From Pararhodobacter sp. (GTDB lineage: Bacteria > Pseudomonadota > Alphaproteobacteria > Rhodobacterales > Rhodobacteraceae), in assembly GCF_034676545.1 (NCBI RefSeq), contig NZ_JAUCBZ010000015.1, positions 651,001-715,000 of the forward strand: a stretch of DNA of 64,000 bases. The letters run 5' to 3'. This document shows positions 52,189 through 61,111 of the stretch, one piece after another. The notes beneath the pieces are model-generated. The model ran no database searches, was not told the DNA's origin, and worked only from the letters and a program-made list of their open reading frames with translations. The position numbers and the translations under genes are program-made. The stretch's first letter is position 1. Each line of letters opens with the position of its first letter.

Positions 52189-53498
52189 TGCGCCTGATTT
52201 ACACCGTCGCACTGGCCCTGGTGCTGGCAACACCGGTTGCCTCGCGCGCCTTGGCCATCGACATCCAAGCCGTGACCTCACCCAACGGGCACGACGCCTG
52301 GCTGGTCGAAGAACACTCCATCCCCTTTGTCTCCATCGAGATGATCTTCACCGGCGGCGCCTCAATCGAGCCCGAAGGCCAGGACGGCGTCATCTCGTTG
52401 ATGACCTCGCTGTTGACCGAAGGCGCCGGCGATCTGGACTCCTTGGGCTATGCCTCGGCGCTGGAGGCTTTGGCGGGCAGCGTCAGTTTCAGCGCCGGGC
52501 GCGATCAGGTCAGCCTGTCGATCCGCGCCCTGTCGGAAAATCGCGATCAGGTCATCGACCTTGCGATTCTGGCGCTGACCCAGGCGACATTCGACGCCGA
52601 CAGCCTTGAACGGGTGCGCGCACAGACCATCGCGTCCCTTGAACGCGCCGCGCGCAACCCCGATACCATCGCCGGGCAGGCCTTTGCCGCCTTGGGCTAT
52701 GCCGGGCATCCCTATGCCCGCCCGTCGGATGGCACACCCGACACCATCGCCGCCCTGACCCGCGACAATGTGCTTGACGCCCATCGCGCCGCCTTCACAT
52801 CGGACCTGACCTATATCGCCGCCGCGGGTGACATCACTGCCGCAGAGCTGGGCGAGATCGTGGATCGTCTGTATGCCGATTTGCCGCCCGCCAGCGTCCC
52901 GTTGCCCGAGTACCGCAGTTTCTCGGCTGATCCGGGCGTGACAGTCATCGACCACCCCAGCCCGCAATCGGTGATCCAGTTCGGCCACGGCGGCATCCAT
53001 TGGGACGACGATGATTTCATGGCCGCCTATATCATGAACACCATCTTTGGCGGCGGCGGGTTTGGTTCGCGCTTGATGGAGGAAATCCGCGAAGCACGCG
53101 GCCTGACCTACGGCATCTACACCTCGCTGGCCTCGAACCGGTTTGGCGACAGCTACGTCGGCCAGTTTTCCACCGCCAATGAAACCGCCGCCGAAGCCAT
53201 CGCCTTGGTGCGCGAGCAATTCGACTGGCTGGCGAATGGCGGCATCACGCAAGAGGATCTGGAACGAGTGCAGACCTATCTGACCGGGGCCTATCCGCTG
53301 CGCTTTGATGGGAACGAATCAATTGCCAATATTCTTGCGTCGATGCAATTCCAGTCCTTCCCGCTGAACTATGTGAATATCCGCAATGATCTGGTCCGCG
53401 CCGTCACGCTTGAGGATATTCAACGCGTTGCCACCCGCTTGGCACAGCCTGAGGCGTTGCATTTCGTGGTGGTCGGGCAGCCTGTCGGCCTCGACTGA
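52185..53498 (+). CDS. M16-family peptidase, non-catalytic partner, 437 aa
   Basis: Signal peptide MMRLIYTVALALVLATPVAS. Same fold as its upstream neighbour, but the HxxEH position reads QDGVISLMTSLLTEGAG, so zinc residues are missing. The C-terminal half has GFGSRLMEEIREARGLTYGI, typical of the substrate-binding partner. The usual model is a heterodimer with the catalytic subunit encoded upstream (ATGA overlap). Confidence 0.92.
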   Translation: MMRLIYTVALALVLATPVASRALAIDIQAVTSPNGHDAWLVEEHSIPFVSIEMIFTGGASIEPEGQDGVISLMTSLLTEGAGDLDSLGYASALEALAGSVSFSAGRDQVSLSIRALSENRDQVIDLAILALTQATFDADSLERVRAQTIASLERAARNPDTIAGQAFAALGYAGHPYARPSDGTPDTIAALTRDNVLDAHRAAFTSDLTYIAAAGDITAAELGEIVDRLYADLPPASVPLPEYRSFSADPGVTVIDHPSPQSVIQFGHGGIHWDDDDFMAAYIMNTIFGGGGFGSRLMEEIREARGLTYGIYTSLASNRFGDSYVGQFSTANETAAEAIALVREQFDWLANGGITQEDLERVQTYLTGAYPLRFDGNESIANILASMQFQSFPLNYVNIRNDLVRAVTLEDIQRVATRLAQPEALHFVVVGQPVGLD

Positions 53499-53526
53499 TT
53501 GCTTTAATACGGGCGGGTGACATGCT

Positions 53527-55386
53527 ATGGCTAGTGGCATGCAAGCAACCCGACCCAACATAAGCCAACCTCGTGCCGTGATTCGTCAGCTCGACGAAAC
53601 CGCCGCCAACCGAATTGCGGCGGGTGAGGTGGTGGAGCGTCCCGCCTCGGCGGTCAAGGAACTGGTGGAAAACGCGCTCGATGCCGGGGCCACGCGCATC
53701 CGCGTCGATTACGCGGGCGGCGGCAAGACCCTGATTCGCGTCAGCGATGATGGCTGCGGCATGAGCGGCGCGGATCTGCCCTTGGCCATGTCCCGGCACG
53801 CGACCTCGAAAATCGACGGCTCGGACCTGTTGAACATCCACACTTTCGGCTTTCGCGGCGAGGCTTTGCCCTCGTTGGGCGCGGTCGGTCGCCTGACCAT
53901 CACCAGCCGCACCAAAGACGATGACGGCGCGGAAATCGCGGTGACCGCCGGCAAGATCAGCCCGGTGCGCCCCGCCGCGCTGAACACCGGCACCACCGTT
54001 GAATTGCGCGATCTGTTCTTTGCCACGCCCGCCCGGCTGAAATTCATGCGCACCGACCGCGCCGAGGCGCAGGCGATTGCCGACACGCTGAAACGGTTGG
54101 CGATGGCCGAGCCTTATGTCGGCTTCACGCTGACCGATATCGACGCAGAGCGCACGGTCCTGCAACTCGATAGCGAGCAAGGCGCGTTGTTCGACGCGCT
54201 CGAGGCCCGGTTGGCGCAGATCATGGGCCGCGAGTTCACTGACAACGCCCTGCGCCTGAACACCGAGCGCGAGGGTGTGCGCCTGTCTGGTTACGCCGCC
54301 TTGCCGACCTATTCGCGCGGCTCGTCGGTGGCGCAATACCTGTTCGTCAATGGCCGCCCGGTGCGTGACAAGATGCTGTACGGCGCCCTGCGCGCCGCCT
54401 ATGCCGATGTGCTGGCCCGCGACCGCCACCCCGCTGCCGCGCTTTTCATCGACTGCGACCCGGAACTGGTGGACGTCAATGTCCACCCCGCCAAGGCCGA
54501 GGTGCACTTTCGTGACCCCGGCATCGTGCGCGGTCTGGTGGTGTCCGGCATCCGCCACGCTTTGGCCGAGGCCGGGCACCGCGCCTCGGGCACCGTTGCC
54601 GCCGCCACCCTTGGGGCGATGCGGCCAGAACCCAGCGGCCCGCGTATCTGGCAAATGGATTACGCCAGCCGCCCCAGTTTTAGCGCGATGCAAACGGCCT
54701 ATGCCGCGCAATCTCCGCTGCATGACGCCGACGGGGTGATTGACTATGCCATGGCCGAGGCTCCCGCCCCCTTCGCCCGCATTGAACCCGAATCCGGCCC
54801 GACCGACGCACCCTTGGGCGCGGCCCGCGCGCAGGTGCATGAGAATTACATCATCGCCCAGACCAGCGACGGCATCGTCATCGTCGATCAGCACGCCGCC
54901 CACGAACGGCTGGTGTATGAGCGGCTGAAACGCCAGATGGCCGAACGCGGCATCGCCGCGCAGGCCCTGTTGATCCCCGAGATCGTGCCGCTGTCGCAGG
55001 GTGACGCCCAGCGCCTGCTGGAGCACGCCGACTCGCTGGAAAAGCTGGGCCTGGTGATCGAACCCTTTGGCGGTGACGCCATCGCGGTGCGCGAAACCCC
55101 CGCCGAATTGGGCACCGTGAACGCGCGCAAACTGGTGCTGGATATCCTCGATGAACTGGCCGATCTGGGGCAATCGGGCACGCTGGGGTCACGCCTTGAT
55201 GCGGTGCTCAGCCGCATGGCCTGCCACGGCTCGATCCGGTCGGGCCGTCAGATGCGCGGCGAGGAAATGAACGCCCTGCTGCGCGAGATGGAGGCCACGC
55301 CGCTGTCAGGCCAATGCAACCACGGGCGGCCCACCTATGTCGAACTGAAACTCAGCGACATTGAAAAGCTGTTCGGCCGGCGATGA
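53527..55386 (+). CDS. mutL: DNA mismatch repair protein MutL, 619 aa
   Basis: GHKL ATPase: VIRQLDETAANRIAAGEVVE, LVENALDAGATRI, FGFRGEALPSLGAVGRL and GTTVELRDLFFATPARL. C-terminal dimerisation/endonuclease domain has IVDQHAAHERLVYE, matching the DQHA-x2-E-x4-E endonuclease motif, and GQCNHGRPTYVEL. Start is the ATG at 53527 or at 53539. 619 residues is normal. Confidence 0.95.
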   Translation: MASGMQATRPNISQPRAVIRQLDETAANRIAAGEVVERPASAVKELVENALDAGATRIRVDYAGGGKTLIRVSDDGCGMSGADLPLAMSRHATSKIDGSDLLNIHTFGFRGEALPSLGAVGRLTITSRTKDDDGAEIAVTAGKISPVRPAALNTGTTVELRDLFFATPARLKFMRTDRAEAQAIADTLKRLAMAEPYVGFTLTDIDAERTVLQLDSEQGALFDALEARLAQIMGREFTDNALRLNTEREGVRLSGYAALPTYSRGSSVAQYLFVNGRPVRDKMLYGALRAAYADVLARDRHPAAALFIDCDPELVDVNVHPAKAEVHFRDPGIVRGLVVSGIRHALAEAGHRASGTVAAATLGAMRPEPSGPRIWQMDYASRPSFSAMQTAYAAQSPLHDADGVIDYAMAEAPAPFARIEPESGPTDAPLGAARAQVHENYIIAQTSDGIVIVDQHAAHERLVYERLKRQMAERGIAAQALLIPEIVPLSQGDAQRLLEHADSLEKLGLVIEPFGGDAIAVRETPAELGTVNARKLVLDILDELADLGQSGTLGSRLDAVLSRMACHGSIRSGRQMRGEEMNALLREMEATPLSGQCNHGRPTYVELKLSDIEKLFGRR

Positions 55387-56522
55387 CAACGCAATTTGAC
55401 CTGACCGACCCGCTGATCCTGGGCGGGATCGCCGCCGCCGCGCTGGCCGTGGTGCTGCTGATCATCCTGAACGCGACGCTGAAAGCCGCGCGTGTGGTGC
55501 AGCCGTTGACCTGGCAGATGAACCAGTTGGGCCAGCGGGTGCAGGCGCTGTCCGACGGGCAACAGCATCTGTCGGGCGGTTTGCATCATGTGTCCGAGGC
55601 GCAGGCCAAGGCGCAGGGCCAGATGATCCAGATGGTCGAACAACGGCTGGCCGAGGTCTCGGACCTGATGGCGCAGTCGCTGCAAGGCAATGCGGTGCGC
55701 ACCGCGCGCAGCCTTGGCGATCTGCACGCGCGGCTAGAGGCCATCGACAAAGCGCAGGCGAATATCGAGAAACTGTCCGGTAACGTTCTGTCCTTGCAGG
55801 ATATTCTGTCGAACAAACAGACCCGTGGCGCGTTTGGGGAAATCCAGTTGCATGACATCGTGCAGCGCGCGCTGCCCTCGGATGCGTATACGATGCAGGC
55901 GACGCTCTCGAACGGGAAACGCGCCGATTGCATCGTGCATCTGCCCAAACCACCCGGCGCGATTGCCATTGACGCGAAATTTCCGCTGGAGGCCTATGAA
56001 GCCCTGCGCAAGGCGTCAAACGACGCGGAAACCACCGAAGCGCGTCGCCTGATGCGCGTGGCTCTGCGCCATCATATCCGGGCAATCGCGGAGAAATACA
56101 TCATCCAGGGTGAAACGGCGGATGGTGCGCTGATGTTCCTGCCGTCCGAGGCGGTCTATGCGGAACTGCATGCAAATTATCCCGAGATCGTGCGCGAGGG
56201 GTTCACGGCGCGGGTCTGGATCGTGTCGCCGACCACCTGCATGGCGACGCTGAACACCATGCGCGCGGTGCTGAAAGACGCGCGCATGCGCGAGCAAGCC
56301 GGTGCGATCCGCCGCGAGTTGGGCGAGCTTTACAAAGACATCGAACGGCTGGGCGTGCGGGTTGAAAACCTCGACCGGCACTTCGCGCAAGCCGCCAAGG
56401 ATGTCTCGGAAATCCGTATTTCTGCCGACAAAGCCGGGCGGCGTGCGCGGCGGCTGGATAATTTCGACTTCGAGGAATTGGCCGGGGATCCCGCGCCGCC
56501 CGTCATTCCGACGCAGGATTAA
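55383..56522 (+). CDS. rmuC: DNA recombination protein RmuC, 379 aa
   Basis: N-terminal membrane anchor (LILGGIAAAALAVVLLIILN), a coiled coil (residues ~40-125), then a PD-(D/E)XK-like nuclease core around GAFGEIQLHDIVQRALPSDA and PGAIAIDAKFPLEAYEALRK. RmuC limits inversions at short inverted repeats. ATGA overlap with mutL. Confidence 0.93.
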   Translation: MTTQFDLTDPLILGGIAAAALAVVLLIILNATLKAARVVQPLTWQMNQLGQRVQALSDGQQHLSGGLHHVSEAQAKAQGQMIQMVEQRLAEVSDLMAQSLQGNAVRTARSLGDLHARLEAIDKAQANIEKLSGNVLSLQDILSNKQTRGAFGEIQLHDIVQRALPSDAYTMQATLSNGKRADCIVHLPKPPGAIAIDAKFPLEAYEALRKASNDAETTEARRLMRVALRHHIRAIAEKYIIQGETADGALMFLPSEAVYAELHANYPEIVREGFTARVWIVSPTTCMATLNTMRAVLKDARMREQAGAIRRELGELYKDIERLGVRVENLDRHFAQAAKDVSEIRISADKAGRRARRLDNFDFEELAGDPAPPVIPTQD

Positions 56523-56561
56523 GCCCGGGTCAGGGGCGCGCCACGGCAAAGGCCTGACGCG

Positions 56562-57527
56562 CTAGGGCATGGGCCGACGAACCTTTGTCGCTTTTAGCGA
56601 AATCGCCGTCGCCAGGTGTTTGTCACAGGTCAGGTGGCACCCGGCGAAAAAACACGAGGTTGAGGTTTTCTCGATGCCGGACTCTTCAAGCGTGGCAAAA
56701 TTCGTACTCAGGACGCGTTCAAGCTCCTCGTGGCTCAGGGCCTTCCGAAACGCCGCGCCAGCGTAGAACTTGTTTTCCCAGATGATCTTGGCGTCTGCCG
56801 TCAGGCCCGCGAAATGAAGGCTGACCCACCCCATCTCAACAGGCTTTCCTTCCGCGGCCTCAAACCGCAGACCACCGCGGCTGATGTCGATGGTCCGGGT
56901 TACCGTGCATTGTTCGCCGTAGATGACATGCAGCGGAATGCTGCACAGATGCCGGATGTTTTTGCGCCTGAACCGTTTGAACAAAACGGCCAGAGATACG
57001 AGCAGCGACAAGGCCGCGCATATGACGAGGTAGACCTGTACCGAGGAGACATGCTCAACGATCCGCGACCAGGTTCTGCTGACGGAGCCGGGGCGGCGCA
57101 CCGAGGTCAAGGCCTCTGTCGAGGCGGCGCTGTGCAGTGATGGCACGCAGCCAAAGACTTCGCCAACCATGGACAGATCCTCAAGGATCACCGACAGCGC
57201 CGAAAACGACATCGCACCCAGCGCGGTGTCTTGTTGCGGAGTCGCTGCGGCGCGGCGCAAGTCCCGCGCCGTTCTGGAAAGGACGCGATTGATACGGACC
57301 AGGTCCGGGGTCGAAAAAATGACCAGGTTTGCGCTGAGTCCCGACGAGAGCACGCCAAGCGTTTCGATCATGCCCGCCGGATCGGCCACAGAGTGCGCCG
57401 CGCGCGAGCCGCTGTGAATCAGTGTCAGATCCTCAACACCTGCGCAGATTTTATCGACCCGCGCGTTGGCCGCCGTTGCCGCGACGGTCAACACACAGAC
57501 CAGCATCACAGTGGTCAGTTTCCACAA
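56562..57527 (-). CDS. Membrane protein with cytoplasmic PilZ domain, 321 aa
   Basis: Signal peptide, a ~140-residue likely periplasmic part, one transmembrane segment (about 165-187, VYLVICAALSLLVSLAVLF), and a C-terminal PilZ domain with the c-di-GMP signature RKNIR (RxxxR) and RTIDISRGGLRFE (DxSxxG). The tail has a Cys-rich end CFFAGCHLTCDKH. Start is TTG 57527, preceded by GAGGAG at 57541-57536. Binding of c-di-GMP is predicted by motif only. What it controls is unknown. Confidence 0.85.
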   Translation of the reverse strand: MWKLTTVMLVCVLTVAATAANARVDKICAGVEDLTLIHSGSRAAHSVADPAGMIETLGVLSSGLSANLVIFSTPDLVRINRVLSRTARDLRRAAATPQQDTALGAMSFSALSVILEDLSMVGEVFGCVPSLHSAASTEALTSVRRPGSVSRTWSRIVEHVSSVQVYLVICAALSLLVSLAVLFKRFRRKNIRHLCSIPLHVIYGEQCTVTRTIDISRGGLRFEAAEGKPVEMGWVSLHFAGLTADAKIIWENKFYAGAAFRKALSHEELERVLSTNFATLEESGIEKTSTSCFFAGCHLTCDKHLATAISLKATKVRRPMP

Positions 57528-57537
57528 CGCCCTTACT

Positions 57538-57592
57538 CCTCAAGTTCTCGCCAGACTCCGGCATCAGGACTAAGGAGTGGTAAAACTTGAGG
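57538..57592 (-). promoter_or_regulatory. Inverted repeat that would mask the PilZ-gene ribosome site
   Basis: In mRNA sense CCTCAAGTT (57592-57584) and AACTTGAGG (57546-57538) form perfect 9-bp arms 37 bases apart. The second arm covers GAGG of the Shine-Dalgarno GAGGAG. The hairpin would hide the ribosome site of the PilZ gene. Confidence 0.5.
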
Positions 57593-57641
57593 AAAGATTT
57601 CCCGGAAATACATCCAATTGGAGCATTGACCCGGTTTTGGC

Positions 57642-58280
57642 CTAGATTTTCACGAACGGCTGAAGCAGCCGCGGGATCAGGCTGCTGAACCGCAACGGCG
57701 CGTCCGTCACGGCCAGACAAATGCAATCCGGGCCGGGTTCTGCGGTTGGCGTGTGGGTCACGTCCTCGTTGGCAATCTCGATATCGCCGCGCGTAAACCG
57801 CCCGCCTTCATCGGCAAAAGCCCCTTGCAGCACCAGGGTCAGCTCCAACCCGCCGTGGCTGTGGTCGGGCACCGCCGTTCCGCCGGGAATGCGCAACAGG
57901 CGGGCCGAGGCCCCTTTGGAGGTCGGCAGGATCGCCTGTTTCACGCCGCCGCCGATGGAGCGCCAACGCACGGCCTCCAGATCGCCGCCGACGTAATCCT
58001 GCAACGGCGCCGGAAAAATCCCGCGTTTGGTGGGGGCTGTGTGCTGCACCGGCGCGGCATTGCGAATCCGGGCCATCGTGGCACTCAGGCTGTTCTCGGC
58101 CAGAGTCTCCCTGTCGCAATGGTCCATCATCGCGCCGCCAACGGCATCAAAGCTTTCCATCCGTGCGCGGCACTCGTCACACAGCGAAATATGCGTGGCG
58201 ACGGCCAGATTATGCGCCTCGGGCAATTGCCCGGCGGAATAGGCCATCAGCAATGAATCGGTCAGATGATGCTGTATCAT
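57642..58280 (-). CDS. chrR: ChrR-family zinc anti-sigma factor with cupin domain, 212 aa
   Basis: N-terminal zinc-finger anti-sigma region with ATHISLCDECRARMESF (His-x3-Cys-x2-Cys) plus an N-terminal His (MIQHHLTDSL). C-terminal cupin with VPDHSHGGLELTLVLQG (HxHxxxE type) and DVTHTPT. In Rhodobacter ChrR holds RpoE inactive until singlet oxygen. Length matches the known ~213-residue protein. Follows rpoE by 12 bases. Confidence 0.94.
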   Translation of the reverse strand: MIQHHLTDSLLMAYSAGQLPEAHNLAVATHISLCDECRARMESFDAVGGAMMDHCDRETLAENSLSATMARIRNAAPVQHTAPTKRGIFPAPLQDYVGGDLEAVRWRSIGGGVKQAILPTSKGASARLLRIPGGTAVPDHSHGGLELTLVLQGAFADEGGRFTRGDIEIANEDVTHTPTAEPGPDCICLAVTDAPLRFSSLIPRLLQPFVKI

Positions 58281-58292
58281 CGCGTCTCTTTC

Positions 58293-58859
58293 TCAGGTCA
58301 TGGCCTGGCGAAGTTTCGTGATCGCCAGCCGAATGCGGGATTTGATCGTGCCAAGCGGCAAGCCGGTGATCTGGGCAATCTCGGAATGGCTGAGATCGCC
58401 GAAATAGGCCTGTTCGATCAACGCCCTTTGTTCATGTGGCAGGGTGGCCAAAGCCTCGCCCAGCTTGTCGGTTTCCTCTTGCAGGACCAGCGCATCCGCC
58501 TGATCGCGCTCGGGTTCCGGGCCCCAGGGCAGATCCTCGGGCTCGGGCCGCCGGTCGCGGCGCAACAGGTCGATGCGCCGGTTGCGCGCGATGGTGAAAA
58601 TCCACGTCGAGACATTGGCCCGGCTTGGATCGAACATCCCCGCCTTGCGCCAGACCGTCGCCATGACGTCCTGCGCGCAATCCTCGGCCACCGCCGCCGT
58701 CGCGCCGGATTTCATCAGGAAGCCTTTGATGCGCGGCGCAAAATGCGCGAACAATGCGGCGAATGCGGCTTCGTCCTGCCGATCGGCAATCGCCTGCATC
58801 TGCGCAATGAACCGTGTCTTGTCGTCGTCCTGTGCCAAGTTGGCCTGTCCCCGGTTCAT
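58293..58859 (-). CDS. rpoE: ECF sigma factor RpoE, 188 aa
   Basis: Sigma-70 region 2 (AQDVMATVWRKAGMFDPSRA then NVSTWIFTIARNRRID) and region 4 (LPHEQRALIEQAYFGDLSHS followed by EIAQITGLPLGTIKSRIRLA). ATG 58859 (MNRGQANLAQ) gives a normal-length ECF factor. An ATG at 58907 (MNPVAAR) is also possible; longer frames start upstream of the predicted RNA start (~58935). Directs the singlet-oxygen response, kept in check by chrR downstream. Confidence 0.92.
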   Translation of the reverse strand: MNRGQANLAQDDDKTRFIAQMQAIADRQDEAAFAALFAHFAPRIKGFLMKSGATAAVAEDCAQDVMATVWRKAGMFDPSRANVSTWIFTIARNRRIDLLRRDRRPEPEDLPWGPEPERDQADALVLQEETDKLGEALATLPHEQRALIEQAYFGDLSHSEIAQITGLPLGTIKSRIRLAITKLRQAMT

Positions 58860-58941
58860 AGGCTGCGGCTCTGGCCCGCGCATCACGCGTGCGGCCACAG
58901 GGTTCATTCTCAAGGGTTCGGCGGTTGAGTGCAACATGGCC

Positions 58942-58971
58942 TTGATACGCCACCGGTTTGAAACTGGATCA
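58942..58971 (-). promoter_or_regulatory. RpoE-type promoter of rpoE-chrR
   Basis: On the minus strand TGATCC (58971-58966), 18-base spacer, TATCAA (58947-58942), close to the Rhodobacter RpoE pattern TGATCC-N17/18-TAAGAA that I recall. It would give auto-regulation, with RNA starting near 58935. Confidence 0.7.
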
Positions 58972-58995
58972 CGCGGGACCAAAAATAGTTTTCGG

Positions 58996-59025
58996 TAATC
59001 CAATTTCGTCGACGGCGCGTATTTC
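58996..59025 (+). promoter_or_regulatory. Weaker RpoE-like promoter of the oxidoreductase operon
   Basis: TAATCC (58996-59001), 18 bases, TATTTC (59020-59025), just before the operon at 59049. One mismatch in the -35 and several in the -10, so tentative. Confidence 0.35.
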
Positions 59026-59048
59026 CCTTAACGCAAGGAGAATATCGC

Positions 59049-60341
59049 ATGCCATTTGAATCTGCCACCATCCCGCCCCAGCGCATCGCCGTCATCGGCG
59101 GCGGCATTTCCGGCATGGCGGCGGCTTGGCTGCTGTCTCCGTCGCGGCACGTCACCTTGATCGAGGCCGAACCCCGCCTTGGCGGTCACGCCCGCACCAT
59201 CATGGCCGGCAAGCGTGGCGATCAGCCGGTGGATACCGGGTTCATCGTGTTCAACCGCGTGAACTACCCCAATCTTGTCGGCATGTTCGAGGCGCTCGAT
59301 GTGCCCACCGCACCCTCAACCATGAGCTTTGGTGCGTCCTTCGATGATGGCGCGTGCGAGTATAATCTGGAAACCCTCGACACCCTGTTCGCAACGCGCC
59401 GCAACATTGCCGACCCGCGGTTTCTGCGCATGGTTCGCGATATCCTGAAATTCAACGCGCAGGCCGAGAGCGCGGCAACCGACCCCACGATGAGCATCGG
59501 GCAGTTGATGGACCGGATGAACATGGGCCGCTGGTTCCGTGAACGCTATATCACGCCGTTTTCCGGTGCGATCTGGTCCACGCCCAAAGCGCAGATCATG
59601 GAGTTCCCGGCACAAGCCATGGTGCAATTCTTTCGCAACCACGCGCTGCTCAGCCCGAATGGCCAGCACCAGTGGCACACCGTCAAGGGCGGCTCGGTCG
59701 AATACGTCCGGCGGCTGACACGGGATCTGACCGCGCGCGGCGTCGATATCCGCACCAACACCCCGGTGGCAGGCGTACGGCGCTTGTCGTTGGGCGTCGA
59801 GGTCCGCACCAAAGGCGGCGACTGGGAGCATTTCGACGAGGTGATCTTTGCCACGCATTCCGACGATACGCTGGCGATGCTGGCCGACCCCAGCCCGCAG
59901 GAACGCACGGCGCTTTCGGCGGTGCAGTATCAGGACAATCACGCGGTGCTGCACGCCGATCCCTCGGTCATGCCCAAGCGCCGCAAATGCTGGGCCAGTT
60001 GGACCTATACCGAGCACTCGGCGCAGGATCGCGAACGCATCAGCCTGAGCTACTGGATGAACTCGCTGCAACCGATCCCGCAAGAGGATCTGATGATCGT
60101 CACGCTGAACGGCTCGCGCCCCATTCGCGATGATCTGACCTATGACGAGAAAACCTTTCGGCATCCGGTGTATGATCTGGCGGCACTGAATGCGCAAACG
60201 GTGATCAAGGGCATGAATGGCACGAACAACACCTGGTTCTGCGGCGCGTGGATGCGCAACGGCTTTCACGAAGACGGCTTTGCCAGCGCGGTGGATGTCG
60301 TCACCGCGCTGACCGCAAACCCCGTACAGGCCGCGGCATGA
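59049..60341 (+). CDS. NAD(P)/FAD-dependent amine-oxidase-like oxidoreductase, 430 aa
   Basis: Starts with a Rossmann fold: IAVIGGGISGMAAAWLLSPS and the ribose-binding VTLIEAEPRLGGHA. GFIVFNRVNYPNLVGMFEAL and the C-terminal WFCGAWMRNGFHEDGFASA (FAD motif 2) follow. First gene of a four-gene operon (DUF1365, DUF3833, SDR). I recall the same set beside rpoE-chrR in R. sphaeroides, in the RpoE regulon and associated with modified fatty acids. Substrate here is not proven. Confidence 0.87.
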   Translation: MPFESATIPPQRIAVIGGGISGMAAAWLLSPSRHVTLIEAEPRLGGHARTIMAGKRGDQPVDTGFIVFNRVNYPNLVGMFEALDVPTAPSTMSFGASFDDGACEYNLETLDTLFATRRNIADPRFLRMVRDILKFNAQAESAATDPTMSIGQLMDRMNMGRWFRERYITPFSGAIWSTPKAQIMEFPAQAMVQFFRNHALLSPNGQHQWHTVKGGSVEYVRRLTRDLTARGVDIRTNTPVAGVRRLSLGVEVRTKGGDWEHFDEVIFATHSDDTLAMLADPSPQERTALSAVQYQDNHAVLHADPSVMPKRRKCWASWTYTEHSAQDRERISLSYWMNSLQPIPQEDLMIVTLNGSRPIRDDLTYDEKTFRHPVYDLAALNAQTVIKGMNGTNNTWFCGAWMRNGFHEDGFASAVDVVTALTANPVQAAA

Positions 60342-61093
60342 GCACCGTGGATCATATCGCCGGGCGCACCTTTCATGGCCGCCGAGGCGCGCAGAGCAAC
60401 CGCTTCACCTATGGCGTGGACTATCTGCTGGTCGACGCCGAGGCCCCACAATCCGGCCCGGCGATCTTCTCGCGCAACCGCCGCAACCTGCTGTCCCTGC
60501 ACGACACCGACCACGGCGGCGACCCCGGCGCAGGGCGCGGGGCGAAATGGGTGCGTGAGGTTCTGGGCCACGCCAGCGCCCCGGAAATCGGCCGTATTGA
60601 CCTGCTCGCCCAACCCCGCGTGCTGGGCCATGTGTTCAATCCGGTCAGCTTCTGGCTGTGCCATGATCCATCCGGCGCGTTGATCTGCGTGATTGCCGAG
60701 GTCAGCAACACCTTTGGCGACCGTCATTCCTATTTGTGCCACCACGAGGATTTCCACGCGATCACCGCCAAGGATGACCTGAGCGCGCGCAAGATCTTTC
60801 ACGTCTCGCCGTTTCAGCCGGTCGAGGGCGATTATGGCTTTCGCTTCGACATCACGCCGCAAAAGATCACCATCCGCATTGATTACGGCCACGCCAGCGG
60901 CGGGTTGATCGCCACTTTGGTCGGCCCGCGCAAACCGGCGACCACGCGCGGCTTGCTGGGTGCCATGCTGCGCCGCCCCTTGGGGTCGCGGCGCGTGCTG
61001 ACGCTGATCCACTGGCAGGCGCTCAAGCTGTGGTGGAAGGGTGCGGGCTACCGCAGCCGCCCTGAACCGCCCTCGCAAGACGTCTCCCATTGA
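60338..61093 (+). CDS. DUF1365 family protein, 251 aa
   Basis: ATG overlaps the upstream stop. The DUF1365 signature LAQPRVLGHVFNPVSFWLCH and EVSNTFGDRHSYLCHHEDFH are visible, with several His residues that might bind metal. In other genomes DUF1365 is next to the FAD oxidoreductase and often to a cyclopropane-fatty-acid-synthase-like methyltransferase, which is absent here. Suspected lipid-modifying role. Confidence 0.88.
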   Translation: MSTVDHIAGRTFHGRRGAQSNRFTYGVDYLLVDAEAPQSGPAIFSRNRRNLLSLHDTDHGGDPGAGRGAKWVREVLGHASAPEIGRIDLLAQPRVLGHVFNPVSFWLCHDPSGALICVIAEVSNTFGDRHSYLCHHEDFHAITAKDDLSARKIFHVSPFQPVEGDYGFRFDITPQKITIRIDYGHASGGLIATLVGPRKPATTRGLLGAMLRRPLGSRRVLTLIHWQALKLWWKGAGYRSRPEPPSQDVSH

Positions 61094-61111
61094 CCCAAAG
61101 GCCCTGTTTCC

